A stretch of 64,000 bases of DNA from positions 83,617 to 147,616 of the forward strand of contig NZ_FCNZ02000017.1 in assembly GCF_001544495.1 (NCBI RefSeq), read 5' to 3'. The number at the start of each line of letters is the position of its first letter. Position 1 is the first letter of the stretch. Under the pieces are notes generated by a model. That model saw only the letters and a program-made list of their open reading frames with translations. It was not told the origin of the DNA and made no database searches. The position numbers and the translations under genes were made by a program. The DNA comes from Caballeronia telluris (GTDB lineage Bacteria; Pseudomonadota; Gammaproteobacteria; Burkholderiales; Burkholderiaceae). This document shows positions 1 to 8,499 of the stretch, piece after piece.

Positions 1-2
1 AG

Positions 3-1493
3 AAGCTCTCGAACGGGTTGTGTTCGTTGAATCCGCAGGTGGACCGCTGCGTGCTCGTCTGCGACATGGTCATCACCGCGCGCGGCGAGATCAAGGCGTA
101 CCAGTTCTATCCGGCCGTGATGCACTCGGCGGCGCGTCTCACGTACACCGAAGTCGCGGCCGTGCTGACCAACACGAAGGGACCGGAAGCGGCCCGTCGC
201 GCCGATCTGCTGCCGCACCTGCAGAATCTCTACGGCGTCTACAAGTCGCTGCACGCTGCGCGCCAGAAGCGCGGCGCAATCGACTTCGACACGACCGAGA
301 CGTATATCGTCGTCAATGCGCAGGGCAAGATCGAGCAGATTGTGCCGCGTCATCGCAACGACGCGCATCGGCTGATCGAGGAATGCATGCTCGCGGCGAA
401 CGTCTGCGCCGCCGATTTCCTGAAGCGCAACAAGCATCCGGGGCTCTATCGCGTGCACGCGGGCCCGACGCCGGAAAAGCTCGAAAACCTGCGCGCGTTC
501 CTGCGCGGCGTCGGTCTCACGCTCACGGGCGGCGAGAAACCGCACGCAAGCGATTACGCCGCGCTGATGGCGCAGATCCGCGACCGGCCCGACGCGCAAA
601 TGCTCCAGTCGATGGTGCTGCGCTCGATGCAGCAGGCCGTCTACAGTCCGGACAACATCGGTCACTTCGGTCTCGCTTACGAGGCGTACGCGCACTTCAC
701 GAGCCCGATTCGCCGCTATCCCGATCTGCTCACGCACCGCGCGATCTACGCGATCCTGCAGGGCAAGAAGTACCAGCCGTCGATCGGCCACGAGATTTCG
801 CTCAGCACGGGCCTCACGAAAGCCGCGCGCGAAATGCACAAAGCCGATGACGACTCGCGCGGCCGCTCGCGCAACAACGTCGCAATCTGGGAAGAACTGG
901 GCCTGCATTGCTCGTCGAACGAGCGGCGCGCCGACGAAGCCTCGCGCGACGTCGAAGCGTGGCTCAAGTGCTATTTCATGCGCGACAAGCTCGGCGAGGA
1001 ATACGGCGGGATGGTGAACGGCGTAACGTCGTTCGGCATCTTCGTGCAGCTCGATTCGCTCTTTATCGAAGGGCTCGTGCATGTGACCGAACTCGGCTCG
1101 GACTACTTCCAGTACGACGAGATCAAGAACGAACTGCGCGGCGAGCGCACCGGCATCCGCTACCGGATGTCGGATCGCGTGCGCGTGCAGGTGAGCCGCG
1201 TCGATCTGGACTCGCGCAAGATCGACTTCCGGCTCGTGCGCGACACGCCGGTGAAGCCGCCCTCGGGACGCATCGCACCGGGCGCACCCGAGCACGCGGC
1301 AAGCGCTGCGTTGGCCGGACCGCGCGTGCGGCCGTTCTCCGGCGACGACGAGACGCCCAGCACGCGGCGGCGCGGCGGCAGCAAGCGCGGCTCGGCTGCG
1401 CTCGCGGCGACCAAGGACGCAGGCGCGGCGCGCAAGCACGGCGCGGCGCCGAAGCCTGCGTCACCGGGCCGGGCGGCGCGCAAGAAGCGCTGA
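3..1493 (+). CDS. rnr: Ribonuclease R, C-terminal part (5' end outside window)
   Basis: This is a 3'-5' exoribonuclease that degrades structured RNA and takes part in RNA quality control in the cytoplasm. About 496 residues are visible in an open frame that runs off the left edge, so the start and the N-terminal cold-shock domains are missing. The first visible residues (LNPQVDR, then CDMV) and the HFTSPIRRYPDLLTHR motif belong to the RNB catalytic domain. An S1 RNA-binding domain follows (GGMVNGVTSFGIFVQL to the SRVDLDSRKIDF segment). The tail of about 80 residues is basic and rich in Ala, Gly and Arg, as in long beta-proteobacterial RNase R. rlmB lies 111 bases downstream behind a strong hairpin, the same rnr-rlmB order as in E. 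coli. Identity is secure; only the N-terminus is unknown. Confidence 0.95.
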   Translation, partial: KLSNGLCSLNPQVDRCVLVCDMVITARGEIKAYQFYPAVMHSAARLTYTEVAAVLTNTKGPEAARRADLLPHLQNLYGVYKSLHAARQKRGAIDFDTTETYIVVNAQGKIEQIVPRHRNDAHRLIEECMLAANVCAADFLKRNKHPGLYRVHAGPTPEKLENLRAFLRGVGLTLTGGEKPHASDYAALMAQIRDRPDAQMLQSMVLRSMQQAVYSPDNIGHFGLAYEAYAHFTSPIRRYPDLLTHRAIYAILQGKKYQPSIGHEISLSTGLTKAAREMHKADDDSRGRSRNNVAIWEELGLHCSSNERRADEASRDVEAWLKCYFMRDKLGEEYGGMVNGVTSFGIFVQLDSLFIEGLVHVTELGSDYFQYDEIKNELRGERTGIRYRMSDRVRVQVSRVDLDSRKIDFRLVRDTPVKPPSGRIAPGAPEHAASAALAGPRVRPFSGDDETPSTRRRGGSKRGSAALAATKDAGAARKHGAAPKPASPGRAARKKR

Positions 1494-1536
1494 CGCGCCG
1501 ATACGTTTCCGGCCTCGCGCGTCATCAACGATACGG

Positions 1537-1587
1537 CGCGGCCCGATGTGCGAACAGCGCGTCGGGCCGCGTTTTGATTTTTTATTC
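1537..1587 (+). terminator. Rho-independent terminator after rnr
   Basis: A 10-bp perfect stem (CGCGGCCCGA at 1537-1546 with TCGGGCCGCG at 1562-1571) is followed by a T-rich run at 1572-1587. It lies between rnr and rlmB, so rlmB probably has its own promoter or depends on read-through. Confidence 0.8.
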
Positions 1588-1604
1588 AAAGGTTTGGGTG
1601 AGTC

Positions 1605-2348
1605 ATGTCACGTCTCAAGGTTCTCTACGGTTTTCACGCGGTCACCGCGCGCCTTCGGGCAGATGCATCGACGATCGAGGAAGTGTTGTACGACCCCTCG
1701 CGCAAGGATCGCCGCATGACGGACTTCCTGCGCACCGCGAAGGAAGCCGGCGTGCGTCTGATCGCCGCCGATGAATCGCGTCTGTGGGGCCTCGCGGGCA
1801 ACGTCGGGCATCAGGGTGTCGTCGCGCGCGCGAACGACATGCCGCTCGCGCAGAATCTCGCCGAGTTGCTCGACGGCGTCTCGGGCACGCCGCTTCTGCT
1901 CGTGCTCGACGGCGTCACCGATCCGCACAACCTCGGCGCGTGCCTGCGCGTCGCCGATGCGGCGGGCGCACATGCGGTGATTGCGCCGCGCGACCGCTCG
2001 GCGGGCCTGAACGCGACGGCGGCGAAAGTCGCGAGCGGCGCCGCCGAGACCGTGCCGTACATCACCGTGACGAACCTGGCGCGGGCGCTGCGCGAACTGA
2101 AGGACGCGGGCGTGTGGGTGGTCGGCACGGCGGGCGAAGCGAGCGCGAGCCTCTACGACACGAAGCTCGACGGTCCGATCGCGATCGTGGTCGGCGCGGA
2201 AGGCGAGGGCATGCGCCGCCTCACGCGCGAAACCTGCGACGAGATCATGAACATTCCGATGGCGGGGACGGTCGAGAGTCTGAATGTGTCGGTGGCGAGC
2301 GGCGTGTGTCTGTTCGAAGCGGTGCGGCAGCGGTCGGTGAAGAAATAA
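1605..2348 (+). CDS. rlmB: 23S rRNA (guanosine-2251-2'-O)-methyltransferase RlmB
   Basis: This SPOUT (TrmH-family) methyltransferase uses SAM to methylate the ribose of G2251 in the peptidyl-transferase loop of 23S rRNA. The 247 residues match the family length. The N-terminal 75 residues are the L30e-like substrate-binding domain (KVLYGFHAV). The SPOUT knot motifs are visible as LVLDGVTDPHNLGA (about residue 105), VVGAEGEGMRRLT (about 195) and IPMAGTVESLNVS (about 220). A purine-rich GGTGAG sits a few bases before the ATG. It is followed by the amidase gene after 7 bases, so the two are probably co-transcribed. Confidence 0.95.
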   Translation: MSRLKVLYGFHAVTARLRADASTIEEVLYDPSRKDRRMTDFLRTAKEAGVRLIAADESRLWGLAGNVGHQGVVARANDMPLAQNLAELLDGVSGTPLLLVLDGVTDPHNLGACLRVADAAGAHAVIAPRDRSAGLNATAAKVASGAAETVPYITVTNLARALRELKDAGVWVVGTAGEASASLYDTKLDGPIAIVVGAEGEGMRRLTRETCDEIMNIPMAGTVESLNVSVASGVCLFEAVRQRSVKK

Positions 2349-2355
2349 CGCATCG

Positions 2356-3183
2356 ATGACGTTCCGTTTCGCCGCCGCCGCGCTCCTTTGCGCGTTCCTT
2401 TGTGCCTGCACCGTGACCCGAATCGACCGCGGCAGCTACATCGCCGACACGAGCCATCACGCGACGAGCGCCGACTCCCGCGTGCGCTTTCTCGTCATGC
2501 ACTACACGGAGATCGGCGAGGCGGGATCGATCGAAGTCCTGACCGGCCCGGACGTCAGCGTGCATTACGTCGTGCCGGACGCGCCGGCGGCCGAAAAGGG
2601 CGAGCCCGTGATCTACCAGCTCGTGCCCGAGGAAAAGCGCGCGTGGCACGCGGGCGTCAGCGAATGGCAGGGCACGACGGAACTGAACGCGGCGTCGATC
2701 GGCATCGAGAACGTGAACCTTGGTCCGCTCGATACGCCCGAAGGCCGCACCTGGCAGCCTTATCCGGGCGCGCAGGTCGACGCGCTCGTGCGACTGTCGA
2801 AAGACATCGTCACGCGCTATCGCATTCCGCCGACGCGGGTCGTCGGCCATAGCGACATCGCGCCGCAACGCAAGATCGATCCCGGCCCGCTCTTTCCGTG
2901 GCGCACGCTGTACGAGGCGGGCGTCGGCGCGTGGCCGGACGAGGCCGACGTCGCGCGCCATCTCGCCGGTCGCGATCCCAAGGCGCCGACGGACGTCAAG
3001 GCGCTGCAGGACAAGCTGCATCGCTACGGCTACGCGGTAGCGACCGACGGCCTCCTCGACGACAAGACGCGTCACGTCATCAGCGCATTCCAGATGCATT
3101 TCCGCCCGCGCGACTACGCCGGCGACGCGGACGCCGAAAGCGACGCCATCGCCGCCGCGCTGCTCGACAAATACTTCCGCTAA
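2356..3183 (+). CDS. N-acetylmuramoyl-L-alanine amidase, AmiD-like lipoprotein
   Basis: This is a zinc amidase of the Amidase_2 family, predicted to cleave the bond between N-acetylmuramic acid and L-alanine in peptidoglycan or muropeptides. The N-terminus is hydrophobic and ends in LCAC, a plausible lipobox with Cys18 as the lipidated residue; Cys at the -2 position is slightly unusual. Zinc-ligand regions are visible as FLVMHYTE (about residue 45) and VVGHSDIAPQRKIDPG (about 160). Residues 210-275 look like a C-terminal peptidoglycan-binding helical domain (KALQDKLHRYGY, then HVISAFQMHFRP). Length of 275 residues fits E. coli AmiD. It sits tightly between rlmB and a SirB2 gene. Identification as AmiD rather than AmpD rests on the lipoprotein signal and the binding domain. 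Confidence 0.88.
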   Translation: MTFRFAAAALLCAFLCACTVTRIDRGSYIADTSHHATSADSRVRFLVMHYTEIGEAGSIEVLTGPDVSVHYVVPDAPAAEKGEPVIYQLVPEEKRAWHAGVSEWQGTTELNAASIGIENVNLGPLDTPEGRTWQPYPGAQVDALVRLSKDIVTRYRIPPTRVVGHSDIAPQRKIDPGPLFPWRTLYEAGVGAWPDEADVARHLAGRDPKAPTDVKALQDKLHRYGYAVATDGLLDDKTRHVISAFQMHFRPRDYAGDADAESDAIAAALLDKYFR

Positions 3184-3192
3184 AGCCACGCC

Positions 3193-3585
3193 ATGTCCGA
3201 CTATTTTCTGCCGCTGCGCGCGGTACACATGACCTTCGCGGCACTGAGCATCGCGAGTTTTTTCGTGCGCTGGCTCTGGATGCTGCTCGACTCGCCGCTC
3301 CTTCACAAGCGCGTCACCAAAATCGCCCCGCATGTCGTCGATACCGCGTTGCTGCTGAGCGCAATCGCGCTCGTCGCGATCATCGGGTTCGGTGCGAACG
3401 CGGCCTGGCTCTCGGCGAAAATCGCGGGGCTCGTCGTCTATATCGTGCTCGGGACGCTCGCGCTCAAGCGCGGCCGCACGAAGGCCGTGCGCGCGTTCAC
3501 CGGCGTGCTTGCGCTCGCCACTTTCGCCTTCATCGCGTCGGTCGCGCGCTCGCACGATCCGCTCGGTTTCCTGCGCATGCTTTGA
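3193..3585 (+). CDS. SirB2-family inner-membrane protein
   Basis: A 130-residue membrane protein with about four hydrophobic segments, starting 9 bases after the amidase stop. The opening (YFLPLRAVHMTFAALSI), the central segment rich in small hydrophobic residues and the closing SRAHD-like sequence (SHDPLGFLRML) resemble SirB2, a family named after a regulator of Salmonella invasion genes but with no established biochemical role. The invasion link should not be carried over to this organism. It is probably the last gene of the rlmB-amidase-sirB2 run. Confidence 0.75.
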   Translation: MSDYFLPLRAVHMTFAALSIASFFVRWLWMLLDSPLLHKRVTKIAPHVVDTALLLSAIALVAIIGFGANAAWLSAKIAGLVVYIVLGTLALKRGRTKAVRAFTGVLALATFAFIASVARSHDPLGFLRML

Positions 3586-3647
3586 GCGGCGTCGCACCAC
3601 GGCTCGTCCGTTAAAATCACGCTTTCCCCTCTCGCAGTCCCACTTCC

Positions 3648-4355
3648 ATGACTCAAGACGAACTCAAGCAACTGGTCGGCCAGGCCGCGGCCGACTACGT
3701 GAACGCGAACGTGCCCGAAGGGGCGGTGATCGGCGTCGGCACCGGCTCGACGGCAAATTGTTTCATCGATGCAATCGCGAAGTCGAAGGCGCGCTATCGC
3801 GGCGCGGTGTCGAGCTCGCTCGCGACCACGGCGCGGCTCGAATCGCACGGCTTCAAGGTGTTCGACCTGAACGAGATCGAGTCGCTGCCGGTATACGTCG
3901 ACGGCGCCGACGAGATCGACGAAAGCGGCGCGATGATCAAGGGCGGCGGCGGGGCGCTCACGCGCGAGAAGATCGTGGCGTCGGTGTCGGATGTGTTCGT
4001 GTGCATTGCGGATGCAACGAAGCGCGTGCCGGTGATGGGCAAGTTCCCGCTGCCGATCGAAGTCGTGCCGATGGCGCGTACCGCGATCGGCCGGCGCGTG
4101 GCCGCGCTCGGTGCGGTGCCGGTCGTGCGCGTGCAGCAAGACGGCGCGCCTTTCATCACCGACAACGGCAACGAGATCATCGACGTGAAGGGCCTCCAGA
4201 TTACCGATCCCCGCGCGCTCGAAGCGCAGATCAACGCGTGGCCGGGCGTGGTGACGGTGGGCCTCTTCGCCGCGCGCGGCGCCAACGTGTGCCTGCTCGG
4301 CACGGAAACGGGCGTCGAGCGGATCGACTACGTGCAACATCCGCAACATCCGTGA
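3648..4355 (+). CDS. rpiA: Ribose-5-phosphate isomerase A
   Basis: This enzyme interconverts ribose 5-phosphate and ribulose 5-phosphate in the non-oxidative pentose phosphate pathway. Family signatures are all present: GVGTGSTANCFI (phosphate loop, about residue 27), VDGADEID (about 84, with the catalytic Asp residues) and KGGGGALTREK (about 97, with the catalytic Glu and Lys). Length of 235 residues is a little above the E. coli enzyme because of a short C-terminal tail ending in a duplicated QHP motif. A TAAAAT box at about 3613 could be its -10 element. It is a single gene with no obvious operon partner. Confidence 0.96.
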   Translation: MTQDELKQLVGQAAADYVNANVPEGAVIGVGTGSTANCFIDAIAKSKARYRGAVSSSLATTARLESHGFKVFDLNEIESLPVYVDGADEIDESGAMIKGGGGALTREKIVASVSDVFVCIADATKRVPVMGKFPLPIEVVPMARTAIGRRVAALGAVPVVRVQQDGAPFITDNGNEIIDVKGLQITDPRALEAQINAWPGVVTVGLFAARGANVCLLGTETGVERIDYVQHPQHP

Positions 4356-4547
4356 GCCGTTGAGTTAAGCGGACACTGCGGTAACGCAGCGGTTCTTCGC
4401 CGTTGAGCGCGTCACTTTTGTCCACCGAACGTGCGCTGGCGCTCCCCGGCGGCGCGCGCGCCGCGCCAAAAAATCTCGAAAAAACAGCGGGTTGAGGTAG
4501 CATTGCAGGACACCTCTCACGCGCAAACGCTTGTTCCCCAGCCAACG

Positions 4548-5738
4548 ATGAATGACAGCAAAGAAGCCATTGCACGCGATGTCGAGGCGATCAGCCGCAT
4601 CAGCGCCGTGCCTTCGATGCTGCGCGTCATCTGCAAGAACACGGGCCTCGGTTTCGCCGCCGTCGCGCGCGTGACCGACGGCACCTGGACCGCCTGCGCG
4701 GTGCAGGACGACATCCAGTTCGGGCTGAAGCCCGGCGGCCAGCTCGACGTCAACACCACGCTGTGCATCGAGGCCCGCGCGGCGCGCCTGCCGATCGTGA
4801 TCGATCACGCGAGCACGGACCCCGTCTACAACACGCACCACACGCCGCGCATCTACAACATCGAAAGCTATATCTCGGTGCCGATCGTGCTGCCGAACGG
4901 CGAGTATTTCGGCAACCTGTGCGCCATCGATCCGCGTCCGCGCGTCGTCTCCGACCCGCGCACGGTCACGATGTTCACGCTCTTCGCCGAGCTGATCGCG
5001 CTGCAGCTGGACAGCGAAGGGCGCCATCGCGCGGCGGAATCGGCGCTCTTCGACGAACGCGCGACCGCAGAGCTGCGCGAGCAGTTCATCGCGGTGCTGG
5101 GCCACGATCTGCGCAATCCGCTCGCCGCCGTGTCCGCGAGTGCGGAACTGCTCGTGCGCAAGAGCCGCGAGCCGGAATCGGTTTCCATTGGCCGTCGCCT
5201 GCAGGCGACCGCGCGCCGCATGTCGCACCTGATCGACGACGTGCTCGATTTCGCGCGCGGCCGGCTGGGCGCGGGCATCGCCGTGACGCTTCGACCCGAG
5301 GACGATCTACGCACGGCGCTTTGCGACGTCGTGTCCGAGCTGCGGGACGCCAATCCGGGCCGCACGGTGCGCGAGGACATTTCGATCGCGCAGCGCGTGT
5401 TCTGCGACCGCGGCCGCGTGCAGCAACTGCTGTCGAATCTGCTCGGCAACGCGCTCACGCATGGCGCGCACGACGAACCGGTCGTGGTCGAGGCGGCGCT
5501 CGACGGGGATTGCGTCGTGCTGTCGGTGACGAACGGCGGCACGCCGATCCCCTCCGACGACCTGTCGAAGGTTTTCGAACCCTACTGGCGTCCCGCGACG
5601 AGCAGGCCGGGCGGCGGCCTCGGACTCGGGCTCTACATCTGCGCGCGCATCGTCGAGGCGCATGGCGGCGTGCTGGACGTCACGTCGTCGGCGGAAGAGG
5701 GCACGCGTTTCGTCGCGCGACTGCGCATCTGCGGCTGA
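4548..5738 (+). CDS. GAF-domain sensor histidine kinase
   Basis: A 396-residue soluble sensor kinase. Residues 20-155 form a GAF domain; the H-box EQFIAVLGHDLRNPLAAV gives the phospho-accepting His186. The HATPase domain has an N-box (LLSNLLGNALTHG) and glycine-rich boxes (GLGLGLYICARIVEAHGG). No membrane segment is visible, so the signal is probably cytoplasmic. An upstream in-frame ATG at 4431 would add 39 residues of low-complexity sequence; I prefer 4548 because homologous kinases begin close to the GAF domain. No response regulator gene lies nearby, so the partner is unknown. The kinase class is clear; the signal is not. Confidence 0.88.
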   Translation: MNDSKEAIARDVEAISRISAVPSMLRVICKNTGLGFAAVARVTDGTWTACAVQDDIQFGLKPGGQLDVNTTLCIEARAARLPIVIDHASTDPVYNTHHTPRIYNIESYISVPIVLPNGEYFGNLCAIDPRPRVVSDPRTVTMFTLFAELIALQLDSEGRHRAAESALFDERATAELREQFIAVLGHDLRNPLAAVSASAELLVRKSREPESVSIGRRLQATARRMSHLIDDVLDFARGRLGAGIAVTLRPEDDLRTALCDVVSELRDANPGRTVREDISIAQRVFCDRGRVQQLLSNLLGNALTHGAHDEPVVVEAALDGDCVVLSVTNGGTPIPSDDLSKVFEPYWRPATSRPGGGLGLGLYICARIVEAHGGVLDVTSSAEEGTRFVARLRICG

Positions 5739-5934
5739 GGGTTCGTCGTCCGGTCTTCGTGCGCGACGCGCGCCGCTTCATGCGGACAGGGTCCGGTACT
5801 GTTCTTGCTGCAACGCAAAGGCAATTTGGGGCGACGCCTACGGAGGCGCGCGGCTTCGCGGCGCTACGCTGCGAACCGTGCCCGAACCGGGCTCGAAACC
5901 GACGTACAACCGCCAATCCTGAATTCCCCATTCG

Positions 5935-6183
5935 ATGCACGCCGATCTCCGCTACGCGCTCGACACGGCCTACGAGCGGCTGAAACTCCTGGAGCCTTCA
6001 CCGGCCGACTTCGCGAGCAGCTATGCGCTGTGCCTCGGCATGATCATGGGCGGGCGCACTTGCGGCGGGATGTCGAAGGACGAAGCGGCGGCGGAGCGCG
6101 CGCATCTGTCGATGCTCGCGGCGCTCTATGAAATCCGCCTGCTCGCGCGGAGCGACTCAGCGAGGCAGGACCGGCGCGCATAA
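5935..6183 (+). CDS. Hypothetical small protein (82 residues)
   Basis: A short helical protein of unknown function. It has no signal peptide or membrane segment. Visible features are an N-terminal amphipathic stretch (ALDTAYERLKLLEPSP), a central Gly- and Cys-containing segment (MIMGGRTCGGMSKDEA) and a helical end. The codon use matches neighbouring real genes, and a strong terminator starts 11 bases after the stop, which supports expression. It is not obviously co-transcribed with the kinase, from which it is separated by about 200 bases. Confidence 0.65.
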   Translation: MHADLRYALDTAYERLKLLEPSPADFASSYALCLGMIMGGRTCGGMSKDEAAAERAHLSMLAALYEIRLLARSDSARQDRRA

Positions 6184-6193
6184 TGCCAATGAG

Positions 6194-6232
6194 AAAGGCC
6201 CGGCAGCACACGCTGCCGGGCCTTTTCTTTTC
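6194..6232 (+). terminator. Strong intrinsic terminator
   Basis: A 14-bp perfect stem (AAAGGCCCGGCAGC at 6194-6207 with GCTGCCGGGCCTTT at 6212-6225) with a 4-base loop is followed by a T-rich tract. It ends the small hypothetical gene and lies between it and the converging sugar transferase gene. Confidence 0.9.
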
Positions 6233-6277
6233 TGAGGGCTTGTCCGCTTGCCACGCTCGGCGGACTCGCCGGTCTCC

Positions 6278-7696
6278 TCAATAAGCGTTGCGACTGACGA
6301 ATCCCTTGAACATCGTGATCGCGACGATCTTGATGTCGAACCAGAACGACCAGTTTTGAATATAGAAGAGGTCGAACTTCACGCGGCTCTCCATCTTCTC
6401 GACCTTGGTCGTCGCACCGCGATAGCCGTTCACCTGCGCCCAGCCGGTGATGCCCGGCTTGATCCGGTAGCGGAACATGTAGCCGTAGACGAGATCCTTG
6501 TAGAGGTCGTCGTGTTCGATCGCATGCGGGCGTGGACCCACCACCGACATCTGTCCGAACAGCACGTTCAGGAACTGCGGCAGTTCGTCGAGGCTCGTGC
6601 GCCGCAGGAATGCGCCGATCTTCGTCACGCGCGGATCGTGGCGCTTGGCCTGCGTCACATGGCCCGCCTGCTCCTTATGCAGCGCCATCGAGCGGAACTT
6701 GTAGATGCGAAACGGCCGTCCGTCCGCGCCCTTGCGAAATTGCGTGAACAGCACCGGGCCCTTCGAGGTCGCCTTGATCGCGATCGCGATGCAGATCAGG
6801 AGCGGCGCGAGCGCGGTGAGCGCCGCGGCGGCGAAGCAGCGGTCGAACAGCAGCTTCGGCCACATTTGCAGCGTGCCGACCGGCGATGTCGTCAGGTTGA
6901 TGGTGGGCAGGCCCGCGACGTCGGTCATCGAATGATTGAAGAGCGACATGCTGCGCGTGTCCGGAATGAGGCGCAGGTTCACGAAGTCATGGCGCATCGC
7001 GTGAACGAAGCGGTAGATCGTGTGCTCTTCCGAGAGCGGCAAGGCGAGCCAGATTTCGTTGATGCCTTCGGCACGCACCTTCGCGACGAACTCGTCGAAG
7101 TCGTTGAGCACCGGCAGGCGGCCCGCACGCGTGTTGCCCGCGCCGCCGGCACGGCTGATCCCGCTTGCGTGCAGCGCTTCGTTGCCGCTCGTGTCGAGCA
7201 GGCACACGGGCGTGAAGCCCTGGCCCGGCGTGCGGTTCAGATGGGCGAGCAACGTGCGCGCGAAGCCCTGCGCGCCGACGATCGCCACCGTGCGCTGGTT
7301 CAGCCCGCGGCTTCGCATCACGCGCAGGCCGAGATACACGACGCACTTCGACGCGATGATCATCGCCCCCGCGATGATCGTCGAATAGGCGAACCAGAGG
7401 CGCGATACCGCGTCCATCCGGTGCAGCGTGAAGGCGACGAGCAGGCTCGTCGCGGCGACCGCCATCCACGCCAGCGCGACGCGTGCGAGCATGCCGGGCA
7501 ACGCCTTGCCGCGCCACGTCTCGTAGACGCCGAAGCTCGGAAAGAGCAAGAGCGCGAGCACGCTATTGAACGCGATCAGGAGCTTCTCGACGTCGCTGAA
7601 ATCGCTCGACGACGAGAAGCGCATCGAATGGGCGATTAGTCCGCCCGCGACGATCAGCGCGACGTCGAGACACCGCGCAGTCCGGTTGAACATCAT
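6278..7696 (-). CDS. Undecaprenyl-phosphate glucose-1-phosphate transferase (WcaJ-like)
   Basis: An initiating enzyme for exopolysaccharide synthesis that transfers a sugar 1-phosphate (typically glucose or galactose) from its UDP-sugar to undecaprenyl phosphate at the inner membrane. The 472 residues show four or five N-terminal membrane helices, a CoA-binding-like middle domain (TVAIVGAQGFARTLL) and the C-terminal bacterial sugar transferase domain: FDRCFAAAALTALAPLLI, FRIYKFRSM, RRTSLDELPQFLNVL, VGPRPHAIEHD and KPGITGWAQVNGYRG. The start at 7696 gives MMFNRTARC; an open frame continues upstream but overlaps the Crp gene and has no family resemblance. No polysaccharide cluster surrounds it, so it probably serves an assembly locus elsewhere. 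Confidence 0.9.
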   Translation of the reverse strand: MMFNRTARCLDVALIVAGGLIAHSMRFSSSSDFSDVEKLLIAFNSVLALLLFPSFGVYETWRGKALPGMLARVALAWMAVAATSLLVAFTLHRMDAVSRLWFAYSTIIAGAMIIASKCVVYLGLRVMRSRGLNQRTVAIVGAQGFARTLLAHLNRTPGQGFTPVCLLDTSGNEALHASGISRAGGAGNTRAGRLPVLNDFDEFVAKVRAEGINEIWLALPLSEEHTIYRFVHAMRHDFVNLRLIPDTRSMSLFNHSMTDVAGLPTINLTTSPVGTLQMWPKLLFDRCFAAAALTALAPLLICIAIAIKATSKGPVLFTQFRKGADGRPFRIYKFRSMALHKEQAGHVTQAKRHDPRVTKIGAFLRRTSLDELPQFLNVLFGQMSVVGPRPHAIEHDDLYKDLVYGYMFRYRIKPGITGWAQVNGYRGATTKVEKMESRVKFDLFYIQNWSFWFDIKIVAITMFKGFVSRNAY

Positions 7697-7737
7697 GGTC
7701 TTGCTCCCCGCTTGCCACTCATGGCACGCCCTTGTTG

Positions 7738-8481
7738 TCAGGCGCTCGTGGTCGAGGGTTCGGTCGCACGCAAGCGCGGCAGCAGGCGGTCGAATTCGCG
7801 CTTCACGAGGCCGTAGCATTCGCATGCACGCGCTTCGAGTCCTTCGCGATCGACGACCTTGATGCAGCCGCGGCTGTGATGAATGAGGCCCGCATCGTGC
7901 AGCTTGCCGGCCGCTTCGGTCACGCCTTCGCGGCGCACGCCCAGCATGTCCGCGATCAGTTGCTGCGTGACCTGAAGTTCGTTCGACGCCGTGCGGTCGA
8001 TCTCGATCAGGAGCCAGCGGCAAAGCTGCTTGTTGAGCGAGTGATGCCGGTTGCAGGCCGCCGTCTGTGCGACTTGCGTGAGCAGCGCCTGCATGTAGAG
8101 CAGCATCAGGCGGCGCAGGAAGTCGGAGCGGCCGAACTGTTCGCGCAGTGCCTGCGCGCTCATCCGGTATGCGAAGCCGGGGCATTGCACCTGCACGCGC
8201 GTCGGCATCGTTTCGCCGCCCGTGAGTACCGGCACGCCCGTCATGCCTTCGCGGCCGACTGCGGCGATCTCGACGGAGCCGCCGTCTTCCATCGTATGCA
8301 GGAGCGAGATGATCGCGGTGGTGGGGAAATAAACGTGATGAATGCGCTGGCCCGAATCACACAGCAGCTGTTCGGTGCGAAGTTGAACGAGTTCGAGGTG
8401 CGGTGTTAGTGCTTGCCATTCGTGCGCCGGAAGCGCGCCCAGCAAATGGTTTCCATGCAGGTCGGACTGAAGGGTCAGCAT
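7738..8481 (-). CDS. Crp/Fnr-family transcriptional regulator
   Basis: A 247-residue cyclic-nucleotide-binding-fold regulator. The N-terminal beta-barrel spans about residues 15-130 (CDSGQRIHHVYFPTTAIISLL), followed by a dimerisation helix and a C-terminal winged helix (ELQVTQQLIADMLGVRREGVTEAAGKL). No Fnr-type N-terminal cysteine cluster is present, so it is unlikely to be an Fe-S oxygen sensor. Start choice: ATG at 8481 has a GAGAG Shine-Dalgarno; a GTG six codons upstream is the alternative. It is transcribed in the same direction as the downstream WcaJ-like gene, 41 bases away, and may control it, but this is inference from position only. Confidence 0.85.
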   Translation of the reverse strand: MLTLQSDLHGNHLLGALPAHEWQALTPHLELVQLRTEQLLCDSGQRIHHVYFPTTAIISLLHTMEDGGSVEIAAVGREGMTGVPVLTGGETMPTRVQVQCPGFAYRMSAQALREQFGRSDFLRRLMLLYMQALLTQVAQTAACNRHHSLNKQLCRWLLIEIDRTASNELQVTQQLIADMLGVRREGVTEAAGKLHDAGLIHHSRGCIKVVDREGLEARACECYGLVKREFDRLLPRLRATEPSTTSA

Positions 8482-8499
8482 GATTTTTTCTCTCGTCAC

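Noticed and set aside
7697..8185. In-frame extension of the WcaJ-like gene by 163 codons
   Set aside because: It overlaps the Crp gene on the same strand, has no family similarity, and a good start exists at 7696.
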